DNA of 6,612 nt from Christensenella sp. UBA3798 (GTDB taxonomy: Bacteria; Bacillota; Clostridia; Christensenellales; CAG-1252): assembly GCA_002368735.1 (NCBI GenBank), contig DFEQ01000021.1:1-6612 (forward strand). The letters run 5' to 3'. The notes under the pieces were generated by a model. That model did not search any database and had not been told where the DNA came from. It saw only the letters and a list, made by a program, of their open reading frames with translations. Position 1 is the first letter of the stretch; each line of letters starts with the position of its first letter. Both the position numbers and the translations under genes were made by a program. This document shows, one piece after another, positions 1 to 5,644 of the stretch.

Positions 1-65
1 ACTGTATGCTGTATTATAAGGAGAAGTGATCTTCAGCCTCGGGAAAGCCGTCTTTAGTAAAAACG

Positions 66-236
66 TCTTGCGCAAGCAAGATACATAATGTCACCGCAGG
101 TGATACATCATGTCGGCGATAGCCGATACATCATGTTTTGCGAATAAGGATAATTGTTATTGCACCATCGCGAGCGATGGCATGATGTACACCCTGCGGG
201 TGCATGATGTATATTTTGCTCGCGAGTTCGCAAAAT
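66..236. repeat. Modular array of small hairpins joined by a conserved 9-nt linker
   Basis: Seen directly: the linker TACATMATG occurs at 82-90 (with A for C), 104-112 and 127-135. Its exact reverse complement CATGATGTA occurs at 181-189 and 203-211. The spacing is 22-23 nt. Between linkers lie short stem-loops whose sequences differ but always pair: TCTTG/CAAGA (66-70/77-81), TCACC/GGTGA (91-95/99-103), TCGGC/GCCGA (113-117/122-126), CCATCG/CGATGG (165-170/175-180), CACCC/GGGTG (190-194/198-202) and ATTTTGC/GCAAAAT (213-219/230-236). A nine-base inverted repeat, TTTTGCGAA (136-144) and TTCGCAAAA (227-235), brackets the right half. Direct linkers on the left can pair with inverted linkers on the right, so the element could fold into one branched structure. 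It lies downstream of the tRNA-Thr terminator and contains no credible gene. Its function is unknown. It could be a dispersed REP- or MITE-like element or a structured RNA. Confidence 0.75.
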
Positions 237-240
237 ACGT

Positions 241-282
241 AGCTCCAAAAAAAGCAGTCCGAAGACTGCTTTTTTTGGAGCT
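241..282 (-). terminator. Intrinsic terminator of tRNA-Thr, overlapping the tRNA 3' end
   Basis: Two 19-base arms (241-259 and 264-282) are perfectly complementary around a four-base loop at 260-263. The core stem is AGCAGTC/GACTGCT, flanked by A7 and T7. Read on the minus strand the loop is UUCG closed by C-G, the very stable tetraloop, and the stem is followed by seven U, which fits termination of the tRNA transcript. The T7 on the plus strand means it may also stop plus-strand transcription. Unusually, the outer six pairs duplicate in inverted form the tRNA 3' sequence AGCTCC. No terminator was seen directly after the aminotransferase gene upstream, so this site probably also ends its read-through. 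Confidence 0.9.
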
Positions 283-351
283 AATGGCCGGATTCGAACC
301 GGCGACCTGTTCATTACGAGTGAACTGCTCTACCAGCTGAGCCACATTAGC
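276..351 (-). tRNA. tRNA-Thr (anticodon CGU)
   Basis: Read on the minus strand this is a complete 76-nt cloverleaf. The acceptor stem GCTAATG pairs with CATTAGC, followed by discriminator T and an encoded CCA. The D-arm is GCTCAGCTGGTAGAGC. The anticodon stem GTTCA/TGAAC encloses the loop CTCGTAA with anticodon CGT at 316-318, which reads ACG threonine codons. The T-arm contains GGTTCGAATCC. Base 36 is U and base 37 is A, the context for the t6A modification found in tRNAs reading ANN codons. TcdA, encoded 1.3 kb upstream on the same strand, converts t6A to its cyclic form. Its own promoter lies at 365-393. The predicted 5' leader is about seven bases and would be removed by RNase P. Confidence 0.97.
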
Positions 352-364
352 ATCAAGTAGCACT

Positions 365-393
365 ATTATAAATCATTTTGAGAAAGATTACAA
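365..393 (-). promoter_or_regulatory. Sigma-A-type promoter of tRNA-Thr
   Basis: On the minus strand a -35 hexamer TTGTAA (388-393) is followed after 17 bases by a perfect -10 TATAAT (365-370). The predicted start is the A at about 358, seven bases before the mature tRNA. The -35 sits only four bases beyond the aminotransferase stop codon, so the tRNA can be made independently of that gene. Confidence 0.75.
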
Positions 394-397
394 CAGG

Positions 398-1588
398 TTA
401 AAGCCCTTTTTTCAATTCTTCCACAAAAATATTCATTCTTTCCATCGCGCGTTCCAGCCTTTCCATACTGTAGGCGTAGCTGATGCGCACGTGCGAATGA
501 TCGGTCTCGCTGAAAGCGCTGCCGGGCACGACGGCGACCTTCTTTTCGTAAAGCAAACGCTCGACGAATTGCTCGTCGTCCATACCGAGATGACTGACCT
601 GCGGGAAGATGTAGAAGGCGCCCTTGGGCTCGAAGCAATTCAACCCCATATCAAGGAGGGCTTTGTAGATGAATTTGCGCTTACGGTCGTACTCCAAACG
701 CATCTCCTCCACGAAGTCAAAGTCGGTCTCAAAGCCGTGCTTCAACAGGGCGATCAAGGCTTCCTGCGCCATGGTGGGCACACACATGATGGCGAATTGA
801 TGGATCTTATACACCTGCTGATAGATCTCCTTGGGCGCGGCGAGATAGCCGAGACGCCAGCCTGTCATCGCGAAACTCTTGCTGAATCCGCTGAGCAGGA
901 TGGTGCGCTCCTTCATGCCGGGGAGCGCGGCGATCGAGGTATGCTTGATGCCGCCGTAGGTCAGCTCGGAGTAAACCTCGTCCGTCACAACGATGAGGTC
1001 GTGCTTCTTTATGACGGGGACGATGGCTTCGAGGTCCTCTCGCGTCATGATGGCGCCGGTGGGGTTATTGGGATAGCACATCAACAGGACTTTCGTCTTG
1101 GGGGTGATGGCTTTCTCGAGCGCTTCGGGGGTCAGGATAAAGTTGGTCTCCTGCTTGGTCTCCACCACCACGGGGGTGCCGCCCGCCATGGTCACGGCGG
1201 GATAGTAGGATACGTAGCACGGGTCGGAGACCAGCACTTCGTCGCCCGGGTTCAAAAGAGCGCGCATCGTAATGTCCACCGCTTCGGATACGCCGATGGT
1301 GGGCAGGATCTCACAGGTGGGGTCGTACTCCAAGGCGTACTTCTTGTGGATATAGTAGCTCATGAGCTCGCGGAGCTCCATGATGCCGCCGTTGGAAGTG
1401 TAATGGGTGTGCCCCGAAAGCAGGCTGGTCACGCCGCCGTCGATGCCCTCCTTGGGGGTGACGAAATTGGGCTCGCCCACGCCGAGAGAAATGCAGTCGG
1501 GCATGGTCGCCGCGATGTCGAAGTACTTTCTGATACCGGAGGGCTTGAGCCCAACGATCTTGTCATTTAAATATTTGGTGTAATCCAT
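398..1588 (-). CDS. PLP-dependent aminotransferase, class I/II (fold type I)
   Basis: A 396-residue protein of normal length for this family, acting as a cytosolic pyridoxal-phosphate transaminase. Visible motifs in order: an N-terminal SGIRKYF segment (17-23), which together with GEPNF (38-42) resembles the PatA/aspartate aminotransferase-like subgroup; NNPTG (174-178), which contacts PLP; TDEVYSE (202-208), with the Asp that pairs with the pyridine nitrogen; GFSKSFAMTGWRLGY (234-248), with the Schiff-base lysine K237 and phosphate-binding R245; and HVRISYA (366-372), where R368 matches the arginine that holds the substrate alpha-carboxylate. All key residues are present. The amino donor (aspartate, aromatic, alanine or an N-acyl-diaminopimelate) cannot be decided from sequence, so no symbol is given. 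I chose ATG at 1588. The upstream in-frame TTG at 1627 is the -35 box of the promoter and cannot be the start. The gene lies 58 bases after tcdA on the same strand and has no clear terminator of its own before tRNA-Thr. Confidence 0.93.
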   Translation of the reverse strand: MDYTKYLNDKIVGLKPSGIRKYFDIAATMPDCISLGVGEPNFVTPKEGIDGGVTSLLSGHTHYTSNGGIMELRELMSYYIHKKYALEYDPTCEILPTIGVSEAVDITMRALLNPGDEVLVSDPCYVSYYPAVTMAGGTPVVVETKQETNFILTPEALEKAITPKTKVLLMCYPNNPTGAIMTREDLEAIVPVIKKHDLIVVTDEVYSELTYGGIKHTSIAALPGMKERTILLSGFSKSFAMTGWRLGYLAAPKEIYQQVYKIHQFAIMCVPTMAQEALIALLKHGFETDFDFVEEMRLEYDRKRKFIYKALLDMGLNCFEPKGAFYIFPQVSHLGMDDEQFVERLLYEKKVAVVPGSAFSETDHSHVRISYAYSMERLERAMERMNIFVEELKKGL

Positions 1589-1598
1589 AGTAATACCT

Positions 1599-1627
1599 AT
1601 TATACTGTCTGAAAGGTGATTCGTCAA
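1599..1627 (-). promoter_or_regulatory. Promoter of the aminotransferase gene with a near-leaderless start
   Basis: On the minus strand TTGACG (1622-1627) is followed after 17 bases by TATAAT (1599-1604). Only ten bases separate the -10 from the ATG at 1588, so the expected transcription start (1591 or 1592) leaves a leader of about 3-4 nt. The AGG nearest the ATG lies upstream of that predicted start and could not serve as a Shine-Dalgarno site on this transcript. Read-through from tcdA, whose stop is at 1647, could supply a longer mRNA. Confidence 0.8.
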
Positions 1628-1646
1628 TCCTTTTTGTAAAAAGCAC

Positions 1647-2336
1647 TCACGTCCGATCCTCGAGGATCATATCGACCGCCGCCTTGGCAAGCAGGAGCCC
1701 TGCCGCGGGCGGGACGAAAGCGTTGGAGCCGAGGGCGCCGCCGAAGGACAAGGGCTTCTCGGTGGAATACACCACGGTGACTCCCTTGGTTATCCCTACG
1801 TCAACGAGCATTTTGCGCATCTTTTTGGCAAGGGGGCAGGTGTGCGTTTCGCTGATATCCGCCATCTTGAACGACATGGGGTCGGTGCGGTTCGCCGCCC
1901 CCATCGCCGAAATGATCTTCACGCCGCGCGACGTCGCTTCTTTTATCAAAGCGACCTTGGCTTCCACGTCGTCTATGGCGTCTACGATGACGTCCGCGTC
2001 AAAGATATCGAGGGTCGGGATATTCTCCGCAGTCAAAAAGAGAGGGAGCGCCGTCACGTTCGCCGCGGGGTTGATAGCCTTCGCGCGCTCCGCCGCAAGG
2101 AGAGCCTTTTCCCTGCCGACGTTCTCCGCGGTGGAGAGGACCTGACGATTGACATTGGAGAGAGCCACACTGTCGCCGTCTATCAGCACGAGAGTGCCCA
2201 CGAAAGAACGCGCGATGGCTTCCGCCGCCTGCCCGCCCACGCCGCCGAGTCCGACGACGGCGACCTTTGCCGCGGCGAGTTTGTCTAAGCCCGCCTTGCC
2301 GATGAGTATTTCCAGCCTGTCCGACAACTTTTCCAT
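1647..2336 (-). CDS. tcdA: tRNA threonylcarbamoyladenosine dehydratase (TcdA/YrvM, E1-like)
   Basis: A 229-residue ThiF/MoeB/E1-like enzyme. Members of the TcdA group use ATP to dehydrate N6-threonylcarbamoyladenosine at tRNA position 37 to its cyclic form, ct6A, tuning decoding of ANN codons. Visible: the nucleotide-binding glycine loop GLGGVGGQ (29-36), the acidic LIDGD (51-55) that ends the second strand and holds ribose, SNVNRQ (60-65) with the adenylation Arg (R64), K77 in the GREKA segment, VDAIDD (118-123), and CPLAKKMRK (167-175), typical of the TcdA C-terminal half. The length fits stand-alone TcdA and not ubiquitin-like activating enzymes with extra domains. ATG at 2336 was chosen because a promoter lies exactly upstream. 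A longer frame to 2522 would run through that promoter and into the divergent MATE gene. No sulfur-relay partner (csdA/csdE) is present in this window. Confidence 0.9.
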   Translation of the reverse strand: MEKLSDRLEILIGKAGLDKLAAAKVAVVGLGGVGGQAAEAIARSFVGTLVLIDGDSVALSNVNRQVLSTAENVGREKALLAAERAKAINPAANVTALPLFLTAENIPTLDIFDADVIVDAIDDVEAKVALIKEATSRGVKIISAMGAANRTDPMSFKMADISETHTCPLAKKMRKMLVDVGITKGVTVVYSTEKPLSFGGALGSNAFVPPAAGLLLAKAAVDMILEDRT

Positions 2337-2342
2337 GCCGTC

Positions 2343-2371
2343 ATTATAGCACGAAAGAGGATCAGACGCAA
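2343..2371 (-). promoter_or_regulatory. Leaderless promoter of tcdA
   Basis: On the minus strand TTGCGT (2366-2371), 17 bases, then a perfect TATAAT (2343-2348). Exactly six bases (2337-2342) lie between the -10 and ATG, so the predicted +1 is the A of the start codon at 2336. There is no purine-rich Shine-Dalgarno sequence before the ATG. The -35 matches consensus only at TTG. It is divergent from the MATE promoter, with 38 bases between the two -35 boxes. Confidence 0.8.
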
Positions 2372-2409
2372 TAATTGACGCCTTTTTCACCTTAAACGCC
2401 TTTCGTTGC

Positions 2410-2439
2410 TTGACGACGAACGGGCAAAGCCGATATAAT
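2410..2439 (+). promoter_or_regulatory. Leaderless promoter of the MATE gene
   Basis: TTGACG (2410-2415), 18 bases, then TATAAT (2434-2439), followed by exactly six bases (TTTCCC) and the ATG at 2446. The expected first transcribed base is the A of that ATG. The six bases contain no Shine-Dalgarno-like sequence. The in-frame TTG at 2410 is the -35 box and not a start codon. Confidence 0.85.
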
Positions 2440-2445
2440 TTTCCC

Positions 2446-3936
2446 ATGGAAAATTTGCGTTCGGCAAAAATGGCAACGATGCCTGTCAAAAAGCTCTTGA
2501 TCTCGATGAGCCTCCCCGCCATCTTCTCGATGCTCGTGCAAGCAGTCTACAACGTGGTGGACAGCTTGTATCTGGCGCGCTTCTCGGAGAAGGCGATCGA
2601 GGCGATGGGCATCATCTTCCCGATGCAAATGCTCATCGTCGCGCTCGGCATAGGCATCGGCGTAGGTACCAACGTATATATCTCTAAGAGCCTCGGCGAA
2701 GGCAGGCGGGACAGAGCGCATCGCGCGGCACAGAACGGCCTCTTTATGTCGCTGATCGCCATGGCGGTCATCATGATCATCGGACTCACGGCGGTGGAGC
2801 CCTTCGTGGATCATTATACGTCGGACCCCGAAGTGCGTGAGATGGCGGTCTCCTACCTCCGCACCTGTATGCTCTTCTCCTTCGGCGCGATGATCGAGCT
2901 CACGACGAGCAAGATCCTGCAAGCCACCGGCAATATGAAGGTGCCGATGTTCACCCAGCTCATCGGCGCGGTCACCAATATCATCCTCGACCCCTTCTTT
3001 ATCTTCGGCATCGGCTTCTTCCCCCGCCTCGGCACCAAGGGCGCGGCGATCGCCACCGTCATCGGGCAGATCGCGGCAATGCTCTTTTCCCTCTCGATGC
3101 TCCTCTTCCGCAAGCAGGACGTCAACCTCCTCGAGAAGGGCTTCCGCCCTTCGCTGAAATTCATGTGGCGCATCCTTCGGGTGGGGCTTCCCTCGATGCT
3201 CATCAGCGCCCTGCCCTCCTTCACCATCATTTTGGTCAATTCCTTCATCAAGGACTTCCCCTATGCCATCTCGGTGCTCGGCGTGTACTTTAAGCTGCAA
3301 TCCTTCGTCTTTATGCCCGTATTCGGTTTGACGCAGGGAGGGATGCCAATCCTCGGCTACAATTACGGCGCCTACAATCGCGACAGGTTCTCGGCGACCT
3401 TCCGCTTTATGCTCATCCTTTCCCTCAGCTATATGACCCTCGGCTTGATACTGTTCCAGACCATCCCGGGCGTCCTCATGGGACTATTCGGCAGCGACCC
3501 CGAGTTTATCCGCGTGGGCACCTACGCCCTTAGGACGATCAGCATCTGCTTTATCTTTGCGGCGACCATCATCTCGGTCACCACGATGATGCAGTCTTTG
3601 GGGCGCGGCTTCACCTCCCTCCTCATCACCATCACCCGCCAGGCAGTCATCATTCCCTCCGCCTATATCCTCGCCTACTATACGGGGACCAAGGGGGTGT
3701 GGTTCGCCTACCCCATCGCAGAGATCGTAGCAACGGCGATCTTCCTGCCCATTTCGATGAAGGTGTTTAAAAAGGAATTCAATAAAAAGCGCGAGGAAGT
3801 CAAAGCGCGTAGAGCCGCGGAGGAGGCTGTCCTCGTCCCCGACAGTTCCCTTGCTCCCGACCCCGCCGCATCTCCCGTCTTGGACGAAGATATCCAACAC
3901 GACGAGATCACGCCGAAAAACCCCGACGAGGAATAA
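2446..3936 (+). CDS. MATE-family multidrug/Na+ or H+ antiporter
   Basis: A 496-residue polytopic membrane protein of the MATE family. Such proteins export cationic drugs, metabolites or lipid-like compounds in exchange for Na+ or H+. It has about twelve hydrophobic segments in two halves, each opening with a typical MATE helix: PAIFSMLVQAVYNVVDSLYL (24-43) and the segment near GLPSMLISALPSF (about 257-269). Other family features are GVGTNVYISKSLGEGR (72-87), LDPFFIFGIGFF (191-202), the GTKGAAIATVIGQ loop-helix (206-218) and PVFGLTQGGMPILGYNYGA (301-319). The substrate cannot be inferred. Beyond the last helix the protein carries a hydrophilic tail of about 55 residues, first basic (FKKEFNKKREEVKARR) and then Pro/Asp/Glu-rich up to the C-terminus, longer than usual for the family. 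The start is fixed by the promoter immediately upstream. The gene is divergent from tcdA and shares its terminator with the convergent DnaD-domain gene. Confidence 0.93.
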   Translation: MENLRSAKMATMPVKKLLISMSLPAIFSMLVQAVYNVVDSLYLARFSEKAIEAMGIIFPMQMLIVALGIGIGVGTNVYISKSLGEGRRDRAHRAAQNGLFMSLIAMAVIMIIGLTAVEPFVDHYTSDPEVREMAVSYLRTCMLFSFGAMIELTTSKILQATGNMKVPMFTQLIGAVTNIILDPFFIFGIGFFPRLGTKGAAIATVIGQIAAMLFSLSMLLFRKQDVNLLEKGFRPSLKFMWRILRVGLPSMLISALPSFTIILVNSFIKDFPYAISVLGVYFKLQSFVFMPVFGLTQGGMPILGYNYGAYNRDRFSATFRFMLILSLSYMTLGLILFQTIPGVLMGLFGSDPEFIRVGTYALRTISICFIFAATIISVTTMMQSLGRGFTSLLITITRQAVIIPSAYILAYYTGTKGVWFAYPIAEIVATAIFLPISMKVFKKEFNKKREEVKARRAAEEAVLVPDSSLAPDPAASPVLDEDIQHDEITPKNPDEE

Positions 3937-3953
3937 CCCAAAAGTATTGCATG

Positions 3954-3983
3954 AAAAAAGGTTGCGTGCACGCAACCTTTTTT
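3954..3983. terminator. Bidirectional intrinsic terminator between convergent genes
   Basis: A perfect palindrome: A6, an 18-base GC-rich palindromic core GGTTGCGTGCACGCAACC (3960-3977), then T6. It forms a 7-bp stem with a TGCA loop and has U-runs on both strands. It lies 17 bases after the MATE stop codon and one base beyond the stop codon of the minus-strand DnaD-domain gene, so it should end both transcripts. Confidence 0.92.
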
Positions 3984-3984
3984 A

Positions 3985-5532
3985 TTATCCGTTGTTTTCC
4001 AACTTCGCCTTTTTCTCCGCGATCAAGCGTTCGAGTTCCTCGTAGCGGCTGCTCATCTCCACCGATGGGGTGCCGCCGTCGCTTATCACGTGGGCGATTT
4101 CGATGGATAGCCTCCTCCTCTCCTTCTCATAGGCGGCGTATTCCTTATCCTTGCGCAACTTGCGCTCCCTTTCTTCCTCGCTGATTTGGAGTGATTCGGT
4201 GCGGTCGATGGTAACTGCCACCTCACGCACGGCGGAGGTCCTGCCCTCGCTCTTCCAGTTGGAGAGCACCTGGTTGATGTAGCTTAGGGCGTAGGGCTTG
4301 CCGATGGCGAGGGACGCCGCTTCCAGTACGGCGGCTTCGTCAAAGCCCCAAGAAAGCCAATTCCTGTAATATGCGCGATCGTTCTCCCTCACGCGGCGGG
4401 GGGTGCCCGTGGCGCGAAGCACGCGGTCCAAGACTTCGTCCGTCTTCTCTATCTCGCGTATCCTGGCGCGGACGGCGTCGTCCGTCACGTAGCCGAGCGA
4501 GAAGTATTCCTGCACGTCCTTATCCATGCCGCCGAGGGTGCGCACGTCGGAGAGGAAGCAGCGCTCCGCGATCATCAATAGCCCGCCTGCGGTAAAGCCC
4601 TCGTTGAGCCATTTGGAAATATATAGTTCCACCACCGCGCCGAGGTCTTGATACCTGAGCCCGAGCTTATTGTTGACGCGTACGGCGAGGTCGAGCATAT
4701 CCTCCCGGCGCTTGGCTTCCGCCTGAATGTCGGTGGCGGTGTAGACGCCCTGCTTGAGGAAGGCTTCGAGGATCTCGTCCAGCTTCGCCATGCCGCCCTT
4801 CTTCTTGGCAAGTTTTGCGGCGGCAAGCACCGCGTCCTTGGTGAAGCCGAGCTTACCGGTCCACTTGACGTAGAGCTGGCGGTCCGTCGGGTCGGGTGCG
4901 GACGTCCTGCCGAGGGCAGCGAGGACCGCGCGGATATCCTGTGAAGCCGCATCCTCTTGAAGCAGGCGATCCTCCACGTCCCTGACAGTGCGCACGCCGG
5001 CGTCTATCCAGGTATTCGCCACCTTGCGGATATAGCGGACTGGGTTCTCCTTGGCGCAATAGCCCAAGCAATACTTGATGATCATCAGCATCGCATCGGG
5101 CTCCAACTTCCCGTCCTCGATGATGGTGTAGTATTCGAGGAGCTCCTGCGGGTGCACGGTGCGCCCCTCGAAGATCTCCTCCACCTGACGGTTAAAGTCG
5201 GCGTACTTCTGCTTTTTGAAGGTGCGGGAGAGCCCAAAGCGGCTACGCACCGAAAGATACTTGACGGTGAAAGGGTCGCTGCCGAGGCGCACGAGCCCCT
5301 GCTTCTCCCAGTACGAAAAGGCGTCCTTGACGTCGGATTCGGTCAAATTGAGGTCCTCGGCAAAAGAGGCGAGGGATACGTTCTCCCCCACCTTGCGGCA
5401 AAGGTCCAAGCCGTAGAGATAGACCTTGAGCTCCACCTCACCCGCATAGGGGAGATAGTGCTCGATAAAGAGGCTGTCCAGTAGGACGAACCCCTCCTTC
5501 TCCGCTTCATTGTCCAAGTAACAAAACGCCAT
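3985..5532 (-). CDS. DnaD-domain replication/primosome-type protein with four tandem modules
   Basis: A 515-residue protein with no signal peptide or membrane segment. Residues about 14-95 form a winged-helix-like N-terminal region (DnaD/DnaB DDBH1 type). Then come four modules of about 84 residues resembling the DnaD C-terminal domain (DDBH2), the part that binds DNA and partners in replication restart and initiation. Modules 1 and 4 keep the full signature: YIRKVANTWIDAG (167-179) and YINQVLSNWKSEG (418-430). Modules 2 and 3 keep the aromatic-x3-Gly spacing (F258/G262 and Y343/G347). Each later module also has an earlier GF anchor (229-230, 312-313, 396-397). The C-terminus (about 448-515) is highly charged and probably helical or coiled. 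B. subtilis DnaD has one such domain and DnaB two, so four is unusual. The start is ATG 5532 with AAGGA five bases upstream. An in-frame ATG at 5583 overlaps the -10 box and is excluded. No dnaC-like loader gene adjoins it. Function in replication is inferred from the domain family only. Confidence 0.85.
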   Translation of the reverse strand: MAFCYLDNEAEKEGFVLLDSLFIEHYLPYAGEVELKVYLYGLDLCRKVGENVSLASFAEDLNLTESDVKDAFSYWEKQGLVRLGSDPFTVKYLSVRSRFGLSRTFKKQKYADFNRQVEEIFEGRTVHPQELLEYYTIIEDGKLEPDAMLMIIKYCLGYCAKENPVRYIRKVANTWIDAGVRTVRDVEDRLLQEDAASQDIRAVLAALGRTSAPDPTDRQLYVKWTGKLGFTKDAVLAAAKLAKKKGGMAKLDEILEAFLKQGVYTATDIQAEAKRREDMLDLAVRVNNKLGLRYQDLGAVVELYISKWLNEGFTAGGLLMIAERCFLSDVRTLGGMDKDVQEYFSLGYVTDDAVRARIREIEKTDEVLDRVLRATGTPRRVRENDRAYYRNWLSWGFDEAAVLEAASLAIGKPYALSYINQVLSNWKSEGRTSAVREVAVTIDRTESLQISEEERERKLRKDKEYAAYEKERRRLSIEIAHVISDGGTPSVEMSSRYEELERLIAEKKAKLENNG

Positions 5533-5546
5533 TTTCTTCCTTCCGT

Positions 5547-5577
5547 TTCCCTCCCCTATTAAATAGGGGAAAGGGAA
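5547..5577 (-). promoter_or_regulatory. 5' leader hairpin of the DnaD-domain mRNA
   Basis: The leader of about 43 nt begins almost directly with an interrupted stem: TTCCC (minus strand, from 5577) pairs with GGGAA, then CCCCTA/TAGGGG closes a five-base loop at 5559-5563. The Shine-Dalgarno sequence (AAGGA, 5538-5542) lies just after the hairpin and is left free. A stem this close to the mRNA 5' end could stabilise the transcript. A regulatory role is possible but not shown. Confidence 0.5.
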
Positions 5578-5581
5578 GTTC

Positions 5582-5611
5582 ATTATAGCACGCACTGTCC
5601 ATCGCTGTCAA
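5582..5611 (-). promoter_or_regulatory. Consensus sigma-A promoter of the DnaD-domain gene
   Basis: On the minus strand a perfect TTGACA (5606-5611), 18 bases, then a perfect TATAAT (5582-5587). Transcription should start near 5575, giving a leader of about 43 nt before ATG 5532. This contrasts with the leaderless layout of tcdA and the MATE gene. Confidence 0.85.
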
Positions 5612-5644
5612 TAGCCTTTTATAAAACCGCGCAGGTGGAAGAAC

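Noticed and set aside
1..65. Possible gene end, gene start or terminator at the left edge (AAGGAG near GTG at 26, and a minus-strand TATAAT at 14-19)
   Set aside because: The GTG is only two bases from the purine run and its frame stops after 20 codons. The TATAAT has no -35 and no ATG nearby, and no stable stem was found. Nothing is supportable here.
66..236. CRISPR array
   Set aside because: The repeated unit is only 9 nt, it changes orientation midway, and the intervening segments are self-complementary hairpins and not unrelated spacers. No cas genes are present.
110..363. Short frames on both strands over the tRNA, including peptides containing AGFEPATCS or QVAGSNPA
   Set aside because: These are well-known spurious translations of tRNA T-arm sequence. 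The region is fully explained by tRNA-Thr, its terminator and the hairpin array.
491..1570. 359-codon plus-strand frame opposite the aminotransferase
   Set aside because: It is an antisense shadow produced by strong third-position G/C bias. The minus-strand frame has every catalytic residue of a known enzyme family, and the shadow has no recognisable domain.
1630..1643. Terminator between tcdA and the aminotransferase gene
   Set aside because: CTTTTTGTAAAAAG is an AT-only palindrome with a two-base centre, too weak for an intrinsic terminator stem.
2392..3300. 302-codon minus-strand frame opposite the MATE gene, very rich in His, Asp, Glu and Arg
   Set aside because: The low-complexity charged composition is what the antisense of a hydrophobic membrane protein gives. 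No start signals were seen.
5583..5595. Longer N-terminus for the DnaD-domain protein starting at 5595 or 5583
   Set aside because: These starts lie within or upstream of the -10 hexamer of the consensus promoter and would not be on the transcript. ATG 5532 has a Shine-Dalgarno site.
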